From an uncultured Prolixibacteraceae bacterium (GTDB lineage Bacteria; Bacteroidota; Bacteroidia; Bacteroidales; Prolixibacteraceae), in the NCBI GenBank assembly GCA_903834475.1, contig CAILJH010000286.1, positions 1 through 42,851 of the forward strand: a stretch of 42,851 nucleotides of DNA, in the 5' to 3' direction. This document shows positions 1 through 8,939 of this stretch, piece by piece. Position 1 is the first letter of the stretch; each line of letters starts with the position of its first letter. Made by a program: the position numbers and the translations under genes. The notes under the pieces are model-generated. The model saw nothing but the letters and a program-made list of their open reading frames with translations. It was not told the origin of the DNA and did not search any database.

Positions 1-344
1 CAATTGCACATTTTGAATTTGAAGTGCCAAAATGGGAAGAAATATGTGACTATTTTATTTTTGCATTTCCTAATTATGAAAATGCGAAGTTTGATTTTAT
101 ACTCATTACGGAAACTGAATTGAGAAAACGAATCAATGACATGAATAAGAGATTCGTCAATAAAAAAAAGTTAAAACTTACTTTTTGGCTGATGCCAGAC
201 AATTGCATCTACGAAACATCAGATATTAGTGCCGAGGGCGAATGGTATTGGATGAGTAAAGGTGAGGGTGGTCGAATGATGGATGGCGAATCAAATGATT
301 TTACACAATATTTTAATAATTGGGGTATTTTAAATATTCTTTAG
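1..344 (+). CDS. 3' part of a gene of unknown function (cut by the window edge)
   Basis: An open frame runs from the first complete codon at base 3 to a TAG stop at 342-344, with no stop before the window edge, so this is the C-terminal ~113 residues of a longer protein. A GTG at 24 could serve as an internal start, but the frame continues upstream of it. The product is rich in aromatic and charged residues (for example FAFPNYENAKFDFILITE and GEWYWMSKGEGG) and has no membrane segment or signal peptide. I do not recognise a family. The DNA is visibly more AT-rich than the genes that follow, as is the gap after it, which may mean a different origin. No function is proposed. Confidence 0.55.
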   Translation, partial: IAHFEFEVPKWEEICDYFIFAFPNYENAKFDFILITETELRKRINDMNKRFVNKKKLKLTFWLMPDNCIYETSDISAEGEWYWMSKGEGGRMMDGESNDFTQYFNNWGILNIL

Positions 345-665
345 AAATGTACCTTTTAATAGCTATAAAAACAGATTATAAACATGTCGAAAAACACATA
401 AAAAGGTACATATTTAATATTAATATGATCAATATAGTTGTATTAATCTGTTTATTAAGTGGTTGTGAAATTGAAATTTTAAAGCTAACAGCCCTTTTCG
501 AGGCACAAAAATATAAAATTTTTGCTTTCTTTCCCGATTAGTGAATATTTCGTCTAAATTTGAGAATTAAGAATCAGAAAACTACTTTTGAATTCTATTC
601 AATGGGGTTAATCGTTGGTTATCTTGCTTTTTAATTTGTGGGTATAAGTATCTAATTGGGTTCAG
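345..665. other. AT-rich intergenic stretch, no convincing gene
   Basis: About 320 bases between the truncated gene and the regulator at 666. A 73-codon frame (320-541) overlaps the preceding gene and ends in low-complexity sequence, and I do not accept it. No hairpin with a U-run, repeat or RNA gene was found. The promoter of the 666 gene presumably lies near the right end, but no clear TAnnTTTG box could be assigned. Confidence 0.5.
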
Positions 666-3224
666 ATGAAAATGGGATTCCGATATATGTTTATTTTGAT
701 TTGCTTCTTATTATCGGGTTTGGCAGTGATGGCCAAAACCAATGATGACGTCCTGATGAAGCAATACGACGAAACAATTTTTGTTATCTCCAATTTCTCC
801 GGTGTCGATGCCAACCTCAATGAAACCCGCACAATTCAGGAACTTCTGGATGAAAACATTAACGGGTTCAGGTTTTACCTGGAATGGGAAAAACAGCAAA
901 GCTCGTTGATGATTAAAAAAGCTGATGGGTCATCCATTTCCTTCAAGCTTACCATCCAAGAAATTAAAAATTACCTGGATAAAAATCCAACCCGGATTTT
1001 CACGCTCTTTCTTGATTTTGGCACCAATGTAAACGAATTAGGTGATGTATTTCAGGAACTTGGCATCAATCCATACCTTTATACCTTCGATGCAAAAGAA
1101 GGCTGGCCTTCAATGGAATCAATGATAGAAGCGAACCATCGGTTGGTTGTTTTCTCTATGCAGGAACATAGAAACAGTCCTGAATGGTTGCATTACATTT
1201 GGAATCAAGCCGTTGAACCCTATTTTTCAATATGGGAAGCACCCGTTTTTAAAGGCGAGTTTCTGAAGGGCGATCCTAAAAACAGTTTACTGATTTATAA
1301 CGATTATAATTTTCCAAGAAGATCGGAAACCACCAAAAATGTCAAATACGACACAAACCAGAATCCTTACCTGATCGAGCACCTTAAGAATACATGGACC
1401 AATACCGGTAAAACCCCCAACTTTATTCTTCTTGACCGATACGAAGACTGGATTCTTGGAGTCCTGTCCTATGTTCGCGGCTTTAGAACAATTAAAGGAA
1501 CCGTTACCTTCAATACACAGGTGCTCAACTATGTAAACTGGGGGAAAATGGAGAGTCAGACCAGCGGAAAATACTGTTTCCCGGTTGGTCCGGGAGACAA
1601 CTTGGTTCTGTCGCCACATAGCCCGGGCTTTCGTTTTACTCCGGAAAGTATCACCTTTAATGAACCCAAACAAAATATAATTCAGCACTTTGTAGCTACT
1701 CAGCTTGATATTACTGAAAACCTTGAAGGTCATTACACCTTCGTTAAGGAATGTCGCGATTACAGCATCAACGGATTTAGCGGAAAATCGGTCAATGTGC
1801 AATTTACCACCGATTCAATCCGATCAACTGTTGCCTTGTTTGGAAAAAATAGTTACATCACTTTGCCCGGTGCTGAAGAATTTAAAATCCGCGATCATGA
1901 TTTCTCAGTTGCTTCATGGATAAAAATAAAGGAATATTTGCCCAATAAAAGAGACTACTGCATCATTGGTACCAAAAACAACTCCTACCAACAAGGCATT
2001 CACCTGCTGATTCGAGATAAAAAACCATACTTTGGCTTTTACAATAACGACTTACAGGGAAAAACCATACTTGAACCTGGCAGATGGTATCATCTCGTCT
2101 GGCGGTATAACAAGTTAAGCGGCGAACAAGCCATATTCCTGAATGGGAAACTGGATAACCGTTCTCTGGGGCATCCTGCTTACAAAGGGCGCGACAGCCT
2201 ATATATAGGTGTAGCCGGTTTTAATTGGGACTCAAACATGAATGGTGCGATCGACAATCTGAGTATCTGGTCGAGAGCTCTGGGCGAAGAAGAAATCTGG
2301 TCTTTAAATAAGGAAGTGATAGAAATTGTACCCATCAAAAATATCTTTATTCTATATCCGACTTTATCCTGGTCAGTAGTAATTGCTATTCTGGTGTCCG
2401 TCCTATTATTGATTTTGCTTCGACTAAAAAAGAAATTTAAAAAGAAACCGTCGGCGGCAGAAAAAATCAGGAATATCGATCGCGCAATTATCTTGAAGCC
2501 AGAGGCAAATTACATTCAACTTTTTGGAGATTTTAAAGTAATTGACAAGAATGGCCATGAAATTACCAGCCAGTTCACACCCAAACTGAAACAATTATTC
2601 CTGATTATTCTGGTCTATTCGAAACGCAACAAAAACGGTATTTCGACAAAGGAACTAACTGAAATCCTGTGGCATGGCCATTCTCCACAAAGTTCAAAAA
2701 ACAGTCGTGGTGTTACTGTCCGTAAACTGCGACTGATTCTCGAATCACTCGATTCAGTAGAGATCAATTTTCATGTTGATCGATGGGCAATGGCTTTTGG
2801 AGGTTCGGTTTACTGCGATTACGTGGAGTGTTTAAAGCTTCTGAAACGTGAAAAAATTCATGACACCGATTTCAACCTGAATTTCTATCATATCATTCAG
2901 GAGGGTGAACTTTTCAAAGGCGAATTGTATGACTGGCTCGACGATTTTAAAGGCTTTGTCGGGAATAACATTGTTGATATTCTCCTGAAGTTTATCAGTG
3001 AATTAACTATTGAACACGATAATGAGTTAATCCTGAAACTGACCGAACGCATCCTCGAAACAGATCCGGTAAATGATCAGGCCTTGGCATTTAAGCTGAA
3101 AGCTTTGGTCAAACAGAATAATTATAACCTTGCAAAATTTACTTTCGACCGATTTTGTTCACTTTATGCTGATATGTATGGAGAGAAATTTGCGCCAAAA
3201 TTTGATGAATTATTGGCTTCCTGA
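666..3224 (+). CDS. Membrane-spanning one-component regulator: degenerate PI-PLC-like domain, LamG, TM helix, SARP-type DNA-binding and BTAD-like domains
   Basis: 852 residues. Residues 1-23 form a signal peptide. Residues ~30-290 resemble the bacterial phosphatidylinositol-specific phospholipase C X domain: a segment on how the chain leads the polypeptide round the barrel, then FLDFGTNVNELGDVFQELG and a WPSMESMI...RLVVFSM block. The two catalytic histidines expected near the start of that fold are not visible, so it is probably not an active lipase. Residues ~370-550 look like a LamG/concanavalin jelly roll ending in GAIDNLSIWSRAL. One hydrophobic helix (~560-585) is followed by a basic stretch (RLKKKFKKKP). 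The cytoplasmic part opens with IQLFGDFKVIDKNGHEIT and a winged-helix region (~615-710) like SARP/OmpR-type domains, then a helical BTAD-like tail. I infer that an envelope signal is passed directly to DNA. The adjacent 3489-7830 genes are plausible targets, but this is untested. Confidence 0.75.
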   Translation: MKMGFRYMFILICFLLSGLAVMAKTNDDVLMKQYDETIFVISNFSGVDANLNETRTIQELLDENINGFRFYLEWEKQQSSLMIKKADGSSISFKLTIQEIKNYLDKNPTRIFTLFLDFGTNVNELGDVFQELGINPYLYTFDAKEGWPSMESMIEANHRLVVFSMQEHRNSPEWLHYIWNQAVEPYFSIWEAPVFKGEFLKGDPKNSLLIYNDYNFPRRSETTKNVKYDTNQNPYLIEHLKNTWTNTGKTPNFILLDRYEDWILGVLSYVRGFRTIKGTVTFNTQVLNYVNWGKMESQTSGKYCFPVGPGDNLVLSPHSPGFRFTPESITFNEPKQNIIQHFVATQLDITENLEGHYTFVKECRDYSINGFSGKSVNVQFTTDSIRSTVALFGKNSYITLPGAEEFKIRDHDFSVASWIKIKEYLPNKRDYCIIGTKNNSYQQGIHLLIRDKKPYFGFYNNDLQGKTILEPGRWYHLVWRYNKLSGEQAIFLNGKLDNRSLGHPAYKGRDSLYIGVAGFNWDSNMNGAIDNLSIWSRALGEEEIWSLNKEVIEIVPIKNIFILYPTLSWSVVIAILVSVLLLILLRLKKKFKKKPSAAEKIRNIDRAIILKPEANYIQLFGDFKVIDKNGHEITSQFTPKLKQLFLIILVYSKRNKNGISTKELTEILWHGHSPQSSKNSRGVTVRKLRLILESLDSVEINFHVDRWAMAFGGSVYCDYVECLKLLKREKIHDTDFNLNFYHIIQEGELFKGELYDWLDDFKGFVGNNIVDILLKFISELTIEHDNELILKLTERILETDPVNDQALAFKLKALVKQNNYNLAKFTFDRFCSLYADMYGEKFAPKFDELLAS

Positions 3225-3488
3225 AAAAAATGTTTTCAAACAGGGTTAATTGTTTTCTCTGGCAGGTCTTTTATCTAAATATCAGACACTTAAAAATTAT
3301 CGATTTATTTGCATTTGGCATTTAATAACCCAAATTTAACCTATCGTTAACCCAACTGTAAGCCTCAGCTAAAACACCGCTAACTGCACGTGGTTATGTT
3401 TATGTTTTGATTTTAATCGCGGACCGGAATCCGACCTTCCGGCCTTGTTGATGAAGATCAGTAAAAATTGATATATTCTGTTTGAAAA

Positions 3489-5012
3489 ATGAAGATTTGG
3501 GATTCTATTCGTTCGATATACAACGGTAAAAAAATTTTACTTTTAGTACTTGCAGGAATTTTTGCAGGTTTAATTTTTATGTTAGGCGAGAATAAAGCGG
3601 TAAAATACACTTCTTCGGATCAATATTGTGCATCATGCCATGTTCATCCTCATGCCGAACAAAGCTGGAAACTTTCGAAACATTACGACAACAAAAGCGG
3701 TGTTGTGGTTCATTGTGTAGAATGCCACCTTCCGCCTGAAGAACACGGAATGCTGTTAGCAAAAATAAAACACGGAGCTACAGATGTTTATGGAAAACTA
3801 TTCAAAGATTCCAGCGAATTCAACTGGCCAGCAAAGCGCAAACTCGAAAAAGCCAAAAAATTCACTTATGTGGAGTCGTGTGTTAAATGCCATCAAAATC
3901 TATTCCCCAAGACCTTAACTGTTGATGGCGAAAATGCCCATTTAAGTTTTCTGACCAGTAAAACAGAAGTTACCTGTTTGAATTGCCACCTTGATGCCGG
4001 CCATTTTGACCCAAATAACAAGCATGAGCACGACAAGAACTTTGGAGTAAATGCTACAATAAGCTCTAAAATTTATACCGACCCCACTCCAGTGACGAGT
4101 TTTACAAGTTTTACTGAAAAAATTCCCGGCACAAGCGTCAGCTTTGATCTGGTCGCCATTCCTGCCGGACAATTCCCGATGGGAAGTCCAAAGAACGAAT
4201 CCATGCGCAGATCCGATGAAGGACCAATGCATCCGGTAAAAATTAGACGTTTCTTTATGGCGAAAATTGAAGTGAGTTGGGAAGAATATCTGGAGTTTTT
4301 TAAAGCTACTTCTTCACAGGGCCGCAAGGAAGCTGAAAAGAATGAGAATGTTGATGCTATTTCAGGTCCGACACCGCCATGGGGAGCTCCAGATCAGGGA
4401 TGGGGAAAAGGAACCCGGCCGGCCATCACAATGACATGGAAAGCAGCTGATACCTATTGTAAATGGCTTTCGAAAGTTACAGGGAAAAGATACCGCCTTC
4501 CAACCGAAGCTGAATGGGAATATGCTGCTCGTGGTGGTACAAAAACTCCGTACTTTTTTGAAGGTGATGCCCGGAAATACACTTCCGATGGATTCTTTAA
4601 AAAACTCTTTGGTGCCGATACCACTACAATACAAACTTATGCGGCATACAAAGCAAACGGTCAGTCACAAACCTTGGAACCTGCTTCAGTGAAAGCAAAC
4701 CCATTCGGGCTGAAAAATATGTCGGGCAATGTGTATGAATTTTGTTCCGACTTTTATTCTCCAACAGCCTACCTGGCGTACAAAAAAGGAGCAGTCGACC
4801 CCAAAGGACCGAAGAAAGGTCAGGAACATGTGATCCGGGGAGGTTCATACAAAAGCGATGCAAAAGACCTGCGAAGCGCAGCCCGTGACTTTACCAAAAC
4901 GAAAGCCTGGTTGGTTACCGATCCGCAAATGCCAAAGAGCGTGTGGTGGTATTCTGACAGCAATGATGTCGGATTCAGGGTAGTATGTGAAGTAGATGAA
5001 AATATTAAATAG
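3489..5012 (+). CDS. NapC/NrfH-like tetraheme cytochrome fused to a formylglycine-generating-enzyme-like (SUMF1) domain
   Basis: 507 residues in two parts. Residues ~16-35 are a hydrophobic N-terminal anchor. Four CXXCH heme c sites follow: CASCH (C47), CVECH (C76), CVKCH (C131) and CLNCH (C163). This layout resembles the NapC/NrfH quinol-dehydrogenase family, which passes electrons from the membrane quinone pool to periplasmic partners. From ~215 to the end there is an FGE/SUMF1-like domain: FDLVAIPAGQFPMGSP, YRLPTEAEWEYAARGG, NPFGLKNMSGNVYEFCSD, IRGGSY and DVGFRVV. Many bacterial proteins with this fold are not true formylglycine-forming enzymes, and no sulfatase is in the window. The next gene starts 13 bases after the stop, so it is likely co-transcribed. 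The fusion suggests a redox-linked periplasmic protein, perhaps accepting electrons from the exported oxidoreductases downstream (inference). Confidence 0.85.
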   Translation: MKIWDSIRSIYNGKKILLLVLAGIFAGLIFMLGENKAVKYTSSDQYCASCHVHPHAEQSWKLSKHYDNKSGVVVHCVECHLPPEEHGMLLAKIKHGATDVYGKLFKDSSEFNWPAKRKLEKAKKFTYVESCVKCHQNLFPKTLTVDGENAHLSFLTSKTEVTCLNCHLDAGHFDPNNKHEHDKNFGVNATISSKIYTDPTPVTSFTSFTEKIPGTSVSFDLVAIPAGQFPMGSPKNESMRRSDEGPMHPVKIRRFFMAKIEVSWEEYLEFFKATSSQGRKEAEKNENVDAISGPTPPWGAPDQGWGKGTRPAITMTWKAADTYCKWLSKVTGKRYRLPTEAEWEYAARGGTKTPYFFEGDARKYTSDGFFKKLFGADTTTIQTYAAYKANGQSQTLEPASVKANPFGLKNMSGNVYEFCSDFYSPTAYLAYKKGAVDPKGPKKGQEHVIRGGSYKSDAKDLRSAARDFTKTKAWLVTDPQMPKSVWWYSDSNDVGFRVVCEVDENIK

Positions 5013-5025
5013 AAAATTTATCCCT

Positions 5026-6375
5026 ATGGAAAATAAAAATAGCGCCTTAAACCGAAGAAAATTTCTCGGATCGACAGCTCTGGCTGGCATCGGATTGTTG
5101 GGTGCCAGTGCTTTGATTTCGGGGTGTAAAGATGTAAAAGATTCCAAAGCTCTTGGATTGCCACCCATCCTGAAAGGTGCTCCCAAGGGTAAAAAATTAC
5201 GCGCCGGTCTGATCGGAGCTGGCAACAGGGGTACCGGAGCTGCGCTGAACTTCATCAGTAGCGGACCTGATTTGCACATTGTTGCCATTGCCGATGTTTT
5301 TCAGGATCGTGTTGACTCGTGCCGTGAACGCTTTTCCAAACTAAAAATGGATATTCCGGCCGAGAATTGTTTTACGGGTTTCGACGCCTATAAAAAACTG
5401 ATGGCACTGACTGATGTCGATGTTGTTATTTTGGCCACTCCACCGCAATTCAGGCCTGAACATTTTAAAGAAGCAGTGCTGCAGAACAAACATGTATTCA
5501 TGGAAAAACCGGTTGCGGTCGACCCGGTAGGAATCCGCTCGGTGATTGCAAGCTCAAAAAAAGCTGCCGCTATTGGACTAAATGTCGTTACAGGAACTCA
5601 GCGCCGGCATCAGGAAGATTACATTGAAACTTACAAACAGGTTGCCAACGGAGCGATTGGCAAACCCGTTTCGGCCAGGGCTTTCTGGAACCAGAACCAT
5701 GTTTGGTTTCGCAACCGTGAAGAAGGCTGGGACGATATGACGTACATGGTTCGCAACTGGAACAATTTCTGCTGGTTGTGTGGCGATCATATTCTGGACA
5801 CTCACGTTCATAACATTGATGTGATCAACTGGTTTTTGGGCAAACAGCCCGAAAGCGCGGTAGGGTATGGTGGCCGCGCACGACGTTTAACAGGCGATCA
5901 GTATGATTACTTCAGCATCGATTTTGATTACGGTGACGGAGTGTTCTCGCACAGCATGTGCCGGCAAATCGACAACTGCGCCAATGGTACAGGTGAATTT
6001 GTTATGGGAACCGAAGGTTATACGAACTGTGTAAACACCATATGGAACATGGACGGCTCGGTAAAATGGAAATTCGAATACGCGAAAGATGAAAATGGGC
6101 TTGAAATGAGTATGCCGAAAATTTCACCTTATATTCAGGAACACATGCATTTGGTTCACGCCATCCGGACTGGTGAATATGTCAATTACGGCGAAATTAC
6201 AGCCAATTCAACTCTTACCGCTATTATGGCGAGAACAGCGGCTTACACAGGCAGAAAAGTAACATGGGAAGAAATTTTTAAATCAGATATGGATCTCGGT
6301 CCTAAAGAAATCAAATTTGGTCCGGTTGATATGCAATTTGAGGTACCTGTACCGGGAACGGCACATAAGGCATAA
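5026..6375 (+). CDS. Exported Gfo/Idh/MocA family oxidoreductase, Tat-type lipoprotein signal
   Basis: 449 residues from the ATG at 5026. An ATG at 4996 in the same frame overlaps the previous gene by 17 bases and adds ten residues before the signal, so 5026 is preferred. The N-terminus carries a twin-arginine signal (NRRKFLGSTALAG) and a lipobox with cysteine 34 (LISGC). The Rossmann motif GAGNRGTGA lies at ~64 and the family's EKP motif at ~160 (HVFMEKPVAVDP). A later stretch, GDHILDTHVHNIDVINWF, supplies the conserved histidine region of the C-terminal domain. The family consists of NAD(P)-dependent sugar and polyol oxidoreductases. Tat export implies folding with the cofactor inside the cell before transport, as for glucose-fructose oxidoreductase. 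The substrate cannot be told from sequence. Confidence 0.88.
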   Translation: MENKNSALNRRKFLGSTALAGIGLLGASALISGCKDVKDSKALGLPPILKGAPKGKKLRAGLIGAGNRGTGAALNFISSGPDLHIVAIADVFQDRVDSCRERFSKLKMDIPAENCFTGFDAYKKLMALTDVDVVILATPPQFRPEHFKEAVLQNKHVFMEKPVAVDPVGIRSVIASSKKAAAIGLNVVTGTQRRHQEDYIETYKQVANGAIGKPVSARAFWNQNHVWFRNREEGWDDMTYMVRNWNNFCWLCGDHILDTHVHNIDVINWFLGKQPESAVGYGGRARRLTGDQYDYFSIDFDYGDGVFSHSMCRQIDNCANGTGEFVMGTEGYTNCVNTIWNMDGSVKWKFEYAKDENGLEMSMPKISPYIQEHMHLVHAIRTGEYVNYGEITANSTLTAIMARTAAYTGRKVTWEEIFKSDMDLGPKEIKFGPVDMQFEVPVPGTAHKA

Positions 6376-6516
6376 TGGCCTCCCCAAACCCCCACGCAGG
6401 AGAGGGCTTGTCGCAATACCAGAATTTTGAATTTATAGTATAAACTAATGATAGCCGATTCTTTCTCCCCTCCTTCGGAGGGGTCGGGGGAGGCTGGAGT
6501 TTCAAACTAAACTAAA
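6376..6516. repeat. G/C-rich intergenic element with inverted ends (MITE-like)
   Basis: The 141-base gap starts with GGCCTCCCCAAACCCCC (6377 on) and closes with TCCTTCGGAGGGGTCGGGG followed by GAGGC. The two ends are imperfect reverse complements of each other (GCCTCCCC...CCCC against GGGG...GGGGAGGC), and the right end also contains the small hairpin CCCCTCC-TTC-GGAGGGG. The middle is AT-rich. A related short copy lies at 14608-14643. C-rich and G-rich palindromic elements of this type recur between genes in many Bacteroidota genomes. Whether this one is mobile or only a structured RNA spacer cannot be told here. Confidence 0.6.
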
Positions 6517-7830
6517 ATGGACAATAAAAGCACACGCAGGAATTTTTTAAGAAACTCGCTTTCAGCAGTTGCAGGAGCGATTGTTTTGCCAAACATCATC
6601 CCCTCGTCAGCAATGGGAATGAGCGGTATTGTTCCGCCAAGCGACCGTATTGTTATGGGATCGATCGGAGTTGGATCTCAGGGATCCAGTAATATGAGGG
6701 ACTTTCTTGACTTCAAACAAGTTCAGTATGTTTCGATATGCGATTTGGATTCGAGTCATCTCGATAAGGCATCTGATCTGATAAATAAGAAATATGGAAA
6801 TAAAGACTGTCGTACCTACAAGGATTATCGCGAATTTCTCGAAAAAGAAAAAGTCGATGCGGTTTGTATTTCAGTTCCTGACCATTGGCATAGTATCGCC
6901 TACGTTTCTGCCGCAAACAAGAAACTGGCCATTTACGGAGAAAAGCCTCTGGCCAGAAGCATTGGCGAAGGTCAGCAAATTGTAAAGGCAGTTAAGAAAA
7001 ATAATATCGTCTGGCAAACCGGAAGCTGGCAACGGTCGAAAGCTAATTTCCATCAGGCAGCTGAATTGGTTTTTAATGGCCGCATAGGCAAAGTTGATCA
7101 TGTTGAAGTTGGATTACCCAATGGAAACAAAGGAATCGGTATGCCACCGGTAATTGCTGTACCTCCGGAACTCGACTGGGAATTCTGGTTAGGCTCGGCA
7201 CCTAAAGTACCTTACCGTGGCGTTTGTCATTGGAACTGGCGCTGGATTCTGGATTATTCAGGCGGACAGTTAACCGACTGGGCTGGTCACCACATCGATA
7301 TTGCCCAATGGGGTCTCGGACTTGACCGTACCGGTCCGGTGGAGATTTCAGGAGAAGGTGTTTACCCACCTTCCGGAGAATTATACAACGTTCCGACAGA
7401 ATATGACTTTACATGTAAATACAAAACGGGAGTGACCATGCGCGTAGCAAATGCAGCCCGACTGCCGATGGGCATGGGTGTTACCTGGTATGGCGCAAAC
7501 GGATGGATCCATGTTGATCGCGGTGATGTACTGACTGCATCAAAACCTGAACTGATTTCGGAAAAATTGGGTGACAATAAAAAAGCGCTGTACGAAAGCA
7601 CTGATCATTGGGGAAATTTTCTGGATTGTGTTCGCAGCAAAAAAGAAACCATTACGCCAGTTGAAGTGGCACATCGTGCCATATCGGTTGGTTTACTCGG
7701 CGAAATTGCCATGACCACCAAACAGACCATACATTGGGATCCGATTAAGGAAGAGATCGTCAACAATGCTGATGCCAGCAAAATGCTGATGAGATCTTTC
7801 CGTGCTCCCTGGAAAATTCCGGTAATTTAA
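6517..7830 (+). CDS. Exported Gfo/Idh/MocA family oxidoreductase, Tat signal
   Basis: 437 residues. The N-terminus has a twin-arginine signal (STRRNFLRNSLSAVAGAI) without a lipobox, so the product is probably a soluble periplasmic protein. GVGSQGSSN at ~51-59 is the Rossmann cofactor loop, and GEKPLARS at ~145 the EKP motif. YSGGQLTDWAGHHIDIAQWGLG matches the conserved C-terminal segment seen in many secreted members from Bacteroidota and Planctomycetes. It is separated from the preceding Gfo/Idh/MocA gene only by the 141-base repeat-bearing gap on the same strand. Together with the cytochrome/FGE fusion the pair could form a periplasmic sugar-modifying unit. The substrate and whether the two enzymes act in sequence are unknown. 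Confidence 0.88.
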   Translation: MDNKSTRRNFLRNSLSAVAGAIVLPNIIPSSAMGMSGIVPPSDRIVMGSIGVGSQGSSNMRDFLDFKQVQYVSICDLDSSHLDKASDLINKKYGNKDCRTYKDYREFLEKEKVDAVCISVPDHWHSIAYVSAANKKLAIYGEKPLARSIGEGQQIVKAVKKNNIVWQTGSWQRSKANFHQAAELVFNGRIGKVDHVEVGLPNGNKGIGMPPVIAVPPELDWEFWLGSAPKVPYRGVCHWNWRWILDYSGGQLTDWAGHHIDIAQWGLGLDRTGPVEISGEGVYPPSGELYNVPTEYDFTCKYKTGVTMRVANAARLPMGMGVTWYGANGWIHVDRGDVLTASKPELISEKLGDNKKALYESTDHWGNFLDCVRSKKETITPVEVAHRAISVGLLGEIAMTTKQTIHWDPIKEEIVNNADASKMLMRSFRAPWKIPVI

Positions 7831-7845
7831 TAGAACCCTAAACAC

Positions 7846-7883
7846 GAATCCTTACTTTTCATCCGAAAAACAGGGATTCTTTC
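7846..7883 (+). terminator. Possible intrinsic terminator after the oxidoreductase operon
   Basis: GAATCC (7846-7851) pairs with GGATTC (7874-7879), and inside the loop TTTTC pairs with GAAAA. Only a short T-run follows. It sits just after the stop at 7830. The structure is weak because of an internal loop. Confidence 0.35.
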
Positions 7884-8015
7884 CTAATACCAACTGAGAA
7901 ATGCCAGCAAAGGAATTTTTTTCCTGAACTGGCTTTCTTTTTTCAGCTTTGGTACTTGCTCTTAAATCAGTATCTTTAACGTCCTGTTATGCCTGATAAC
8001 TAAAAGTCCTGATCC

Positions 8016-8939
8016 ATGTTTTCACTGATAATTCCGGTTTATAACGAAGAAGGCCTGATCGTCGAACTGGCTGCCCGCTCGGTAAAAGCTCTTGAGTCGT
8101 TCACAACAAACTATGAGATTTTGTTTATAAACGACGGAAGTACAGATTCCACACTCCAAAAACTGATTGAAGTCCGAAAACATCATTCCAGAATAAAAAT
8201 TATCGATTTGTCAAAAAACTTCGGACACCAGGCAGCTTTCACCGCTGGATTGGAACTGGCCATGGGCAATTATGTGGCCATGATGGATGGCGATCTTCAG
8301 GATCCACCTGAATTACTTCCCGAAATGTACCGGATGATCAAAGAGGAAGGATATGACATTGTCAGCGGCAAACGAATTGGGAGAAAGGGAAGCCGGCTGA
8401 AAATCACGACCAATCTGTTTCATTTTTTCTTTAAGAAAATCGCCGGAATTGCAGAAATAGAGAATTCAGGAAACTTTTCGATGTTGAACCGCGCCGCAGT
8501 AAACGCATTGGTTCAGATGAAGGAATCAATCCGGTATCTGCCGGGAATGCGTTCGTTTATCGGGTTCAACCAAGGTCATATTGAATACGTTCGCGAGGCC
8601 CGCCTGGAAGGTGAACCAAAAATGACGCTTGGCAAATTGATTGTATTAGCAGCCGATGCCATCTTTTCATTCTCGAAGTTTCCGATTAAAGTTTGCCTTT
8701 TCTTAGGCACTTTTGGAACTATTATCTTTTTCTTCGCCGGATTATATGCCCTGATCGACAAAATGTTGGGGCATTCATTGTTTGGCTGGTCATCCACTGT
8801 TTTAAGTATCTATTTCCTGGGATCAATCCAGCTTGTTTTCCTGGGCGTGATGGGCGAATATGTTTACCGGATCTACAAGGAATCACAAAACCGGCCGATT
8901 TACCTCGTGAAGAAATTTTACGATGCCGAAACTGAATAA
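8016..8939 (+). CDS. GT2 family glycosyltransferase, polyprenyl-phosphate type (GtrB/ArnC/DPM1-like)
   Basis: 307 residues. The GT-A fold starts at once: SLIIPVYNEEG, then FINDGSTDST, and the metal-binding MMDGDLQDPPELL (residues ~90-100). Two C-terminal membrane helices (~230-255 and ~265-290) follow, ending in GEYVYRIYKESQNRP, a tail typical of the dolichyl/undecaprenyl-phosphate glycosyltransferases such as GtrB and ArnC. These enzymes load a sugar onto the lipid carrier on the cytoplasmic face. The stop overlaps the start of the next gene (TAATG), so the two are translationally coupled. The next protein looks like the matching periplasmic transferase. The sugar is not predictable. Confidence 0.88.
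   Translation: MFSLIIPVYNEEGLIVELAARSVKALESFTTNYEILFINDGSTDSTLQKLIEVRKHHSRIKIIDLSKNFGHQAAFTAGLELAMGNYVAMMDGDLQDPPELLPEMYRMIKEEGYDIVSGKRIGRKGSRLKITTNLFHFFFKKIAGIAEIENSGNFSMLNRAAVNALVQMKESIRYLPGMRSFIGFNQGHIEYVREARLEGEPKMTLGKLIVLAADAIFSFSKFPIKVCLFLGTFGTIIFFFAGLYALIDKMLGHSLFGWSSTVLSIYFLGSIQLVFLGVMGEYVYRIYKESQNRPIYLVKKFYDAETE

Noticed and set aside
320-541. 73-codon open frame with an LLSGC lipobox-like stretch
   Set aside because: It overlaps the preceding gene, begins with an implausible N-terminus and has no further support.
666-1550. Active phospholipase C in the 852-residue regulator
   Set aside because: The two histidines required for catalysis in PI-PLC are not seen at the expected places.
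3489-5012. True formylglycine-generating enzyme maturing a sulfatase
   Set aside because: No sulfatase gene lies in the window, and the fold is widely used by proteins without that activity.
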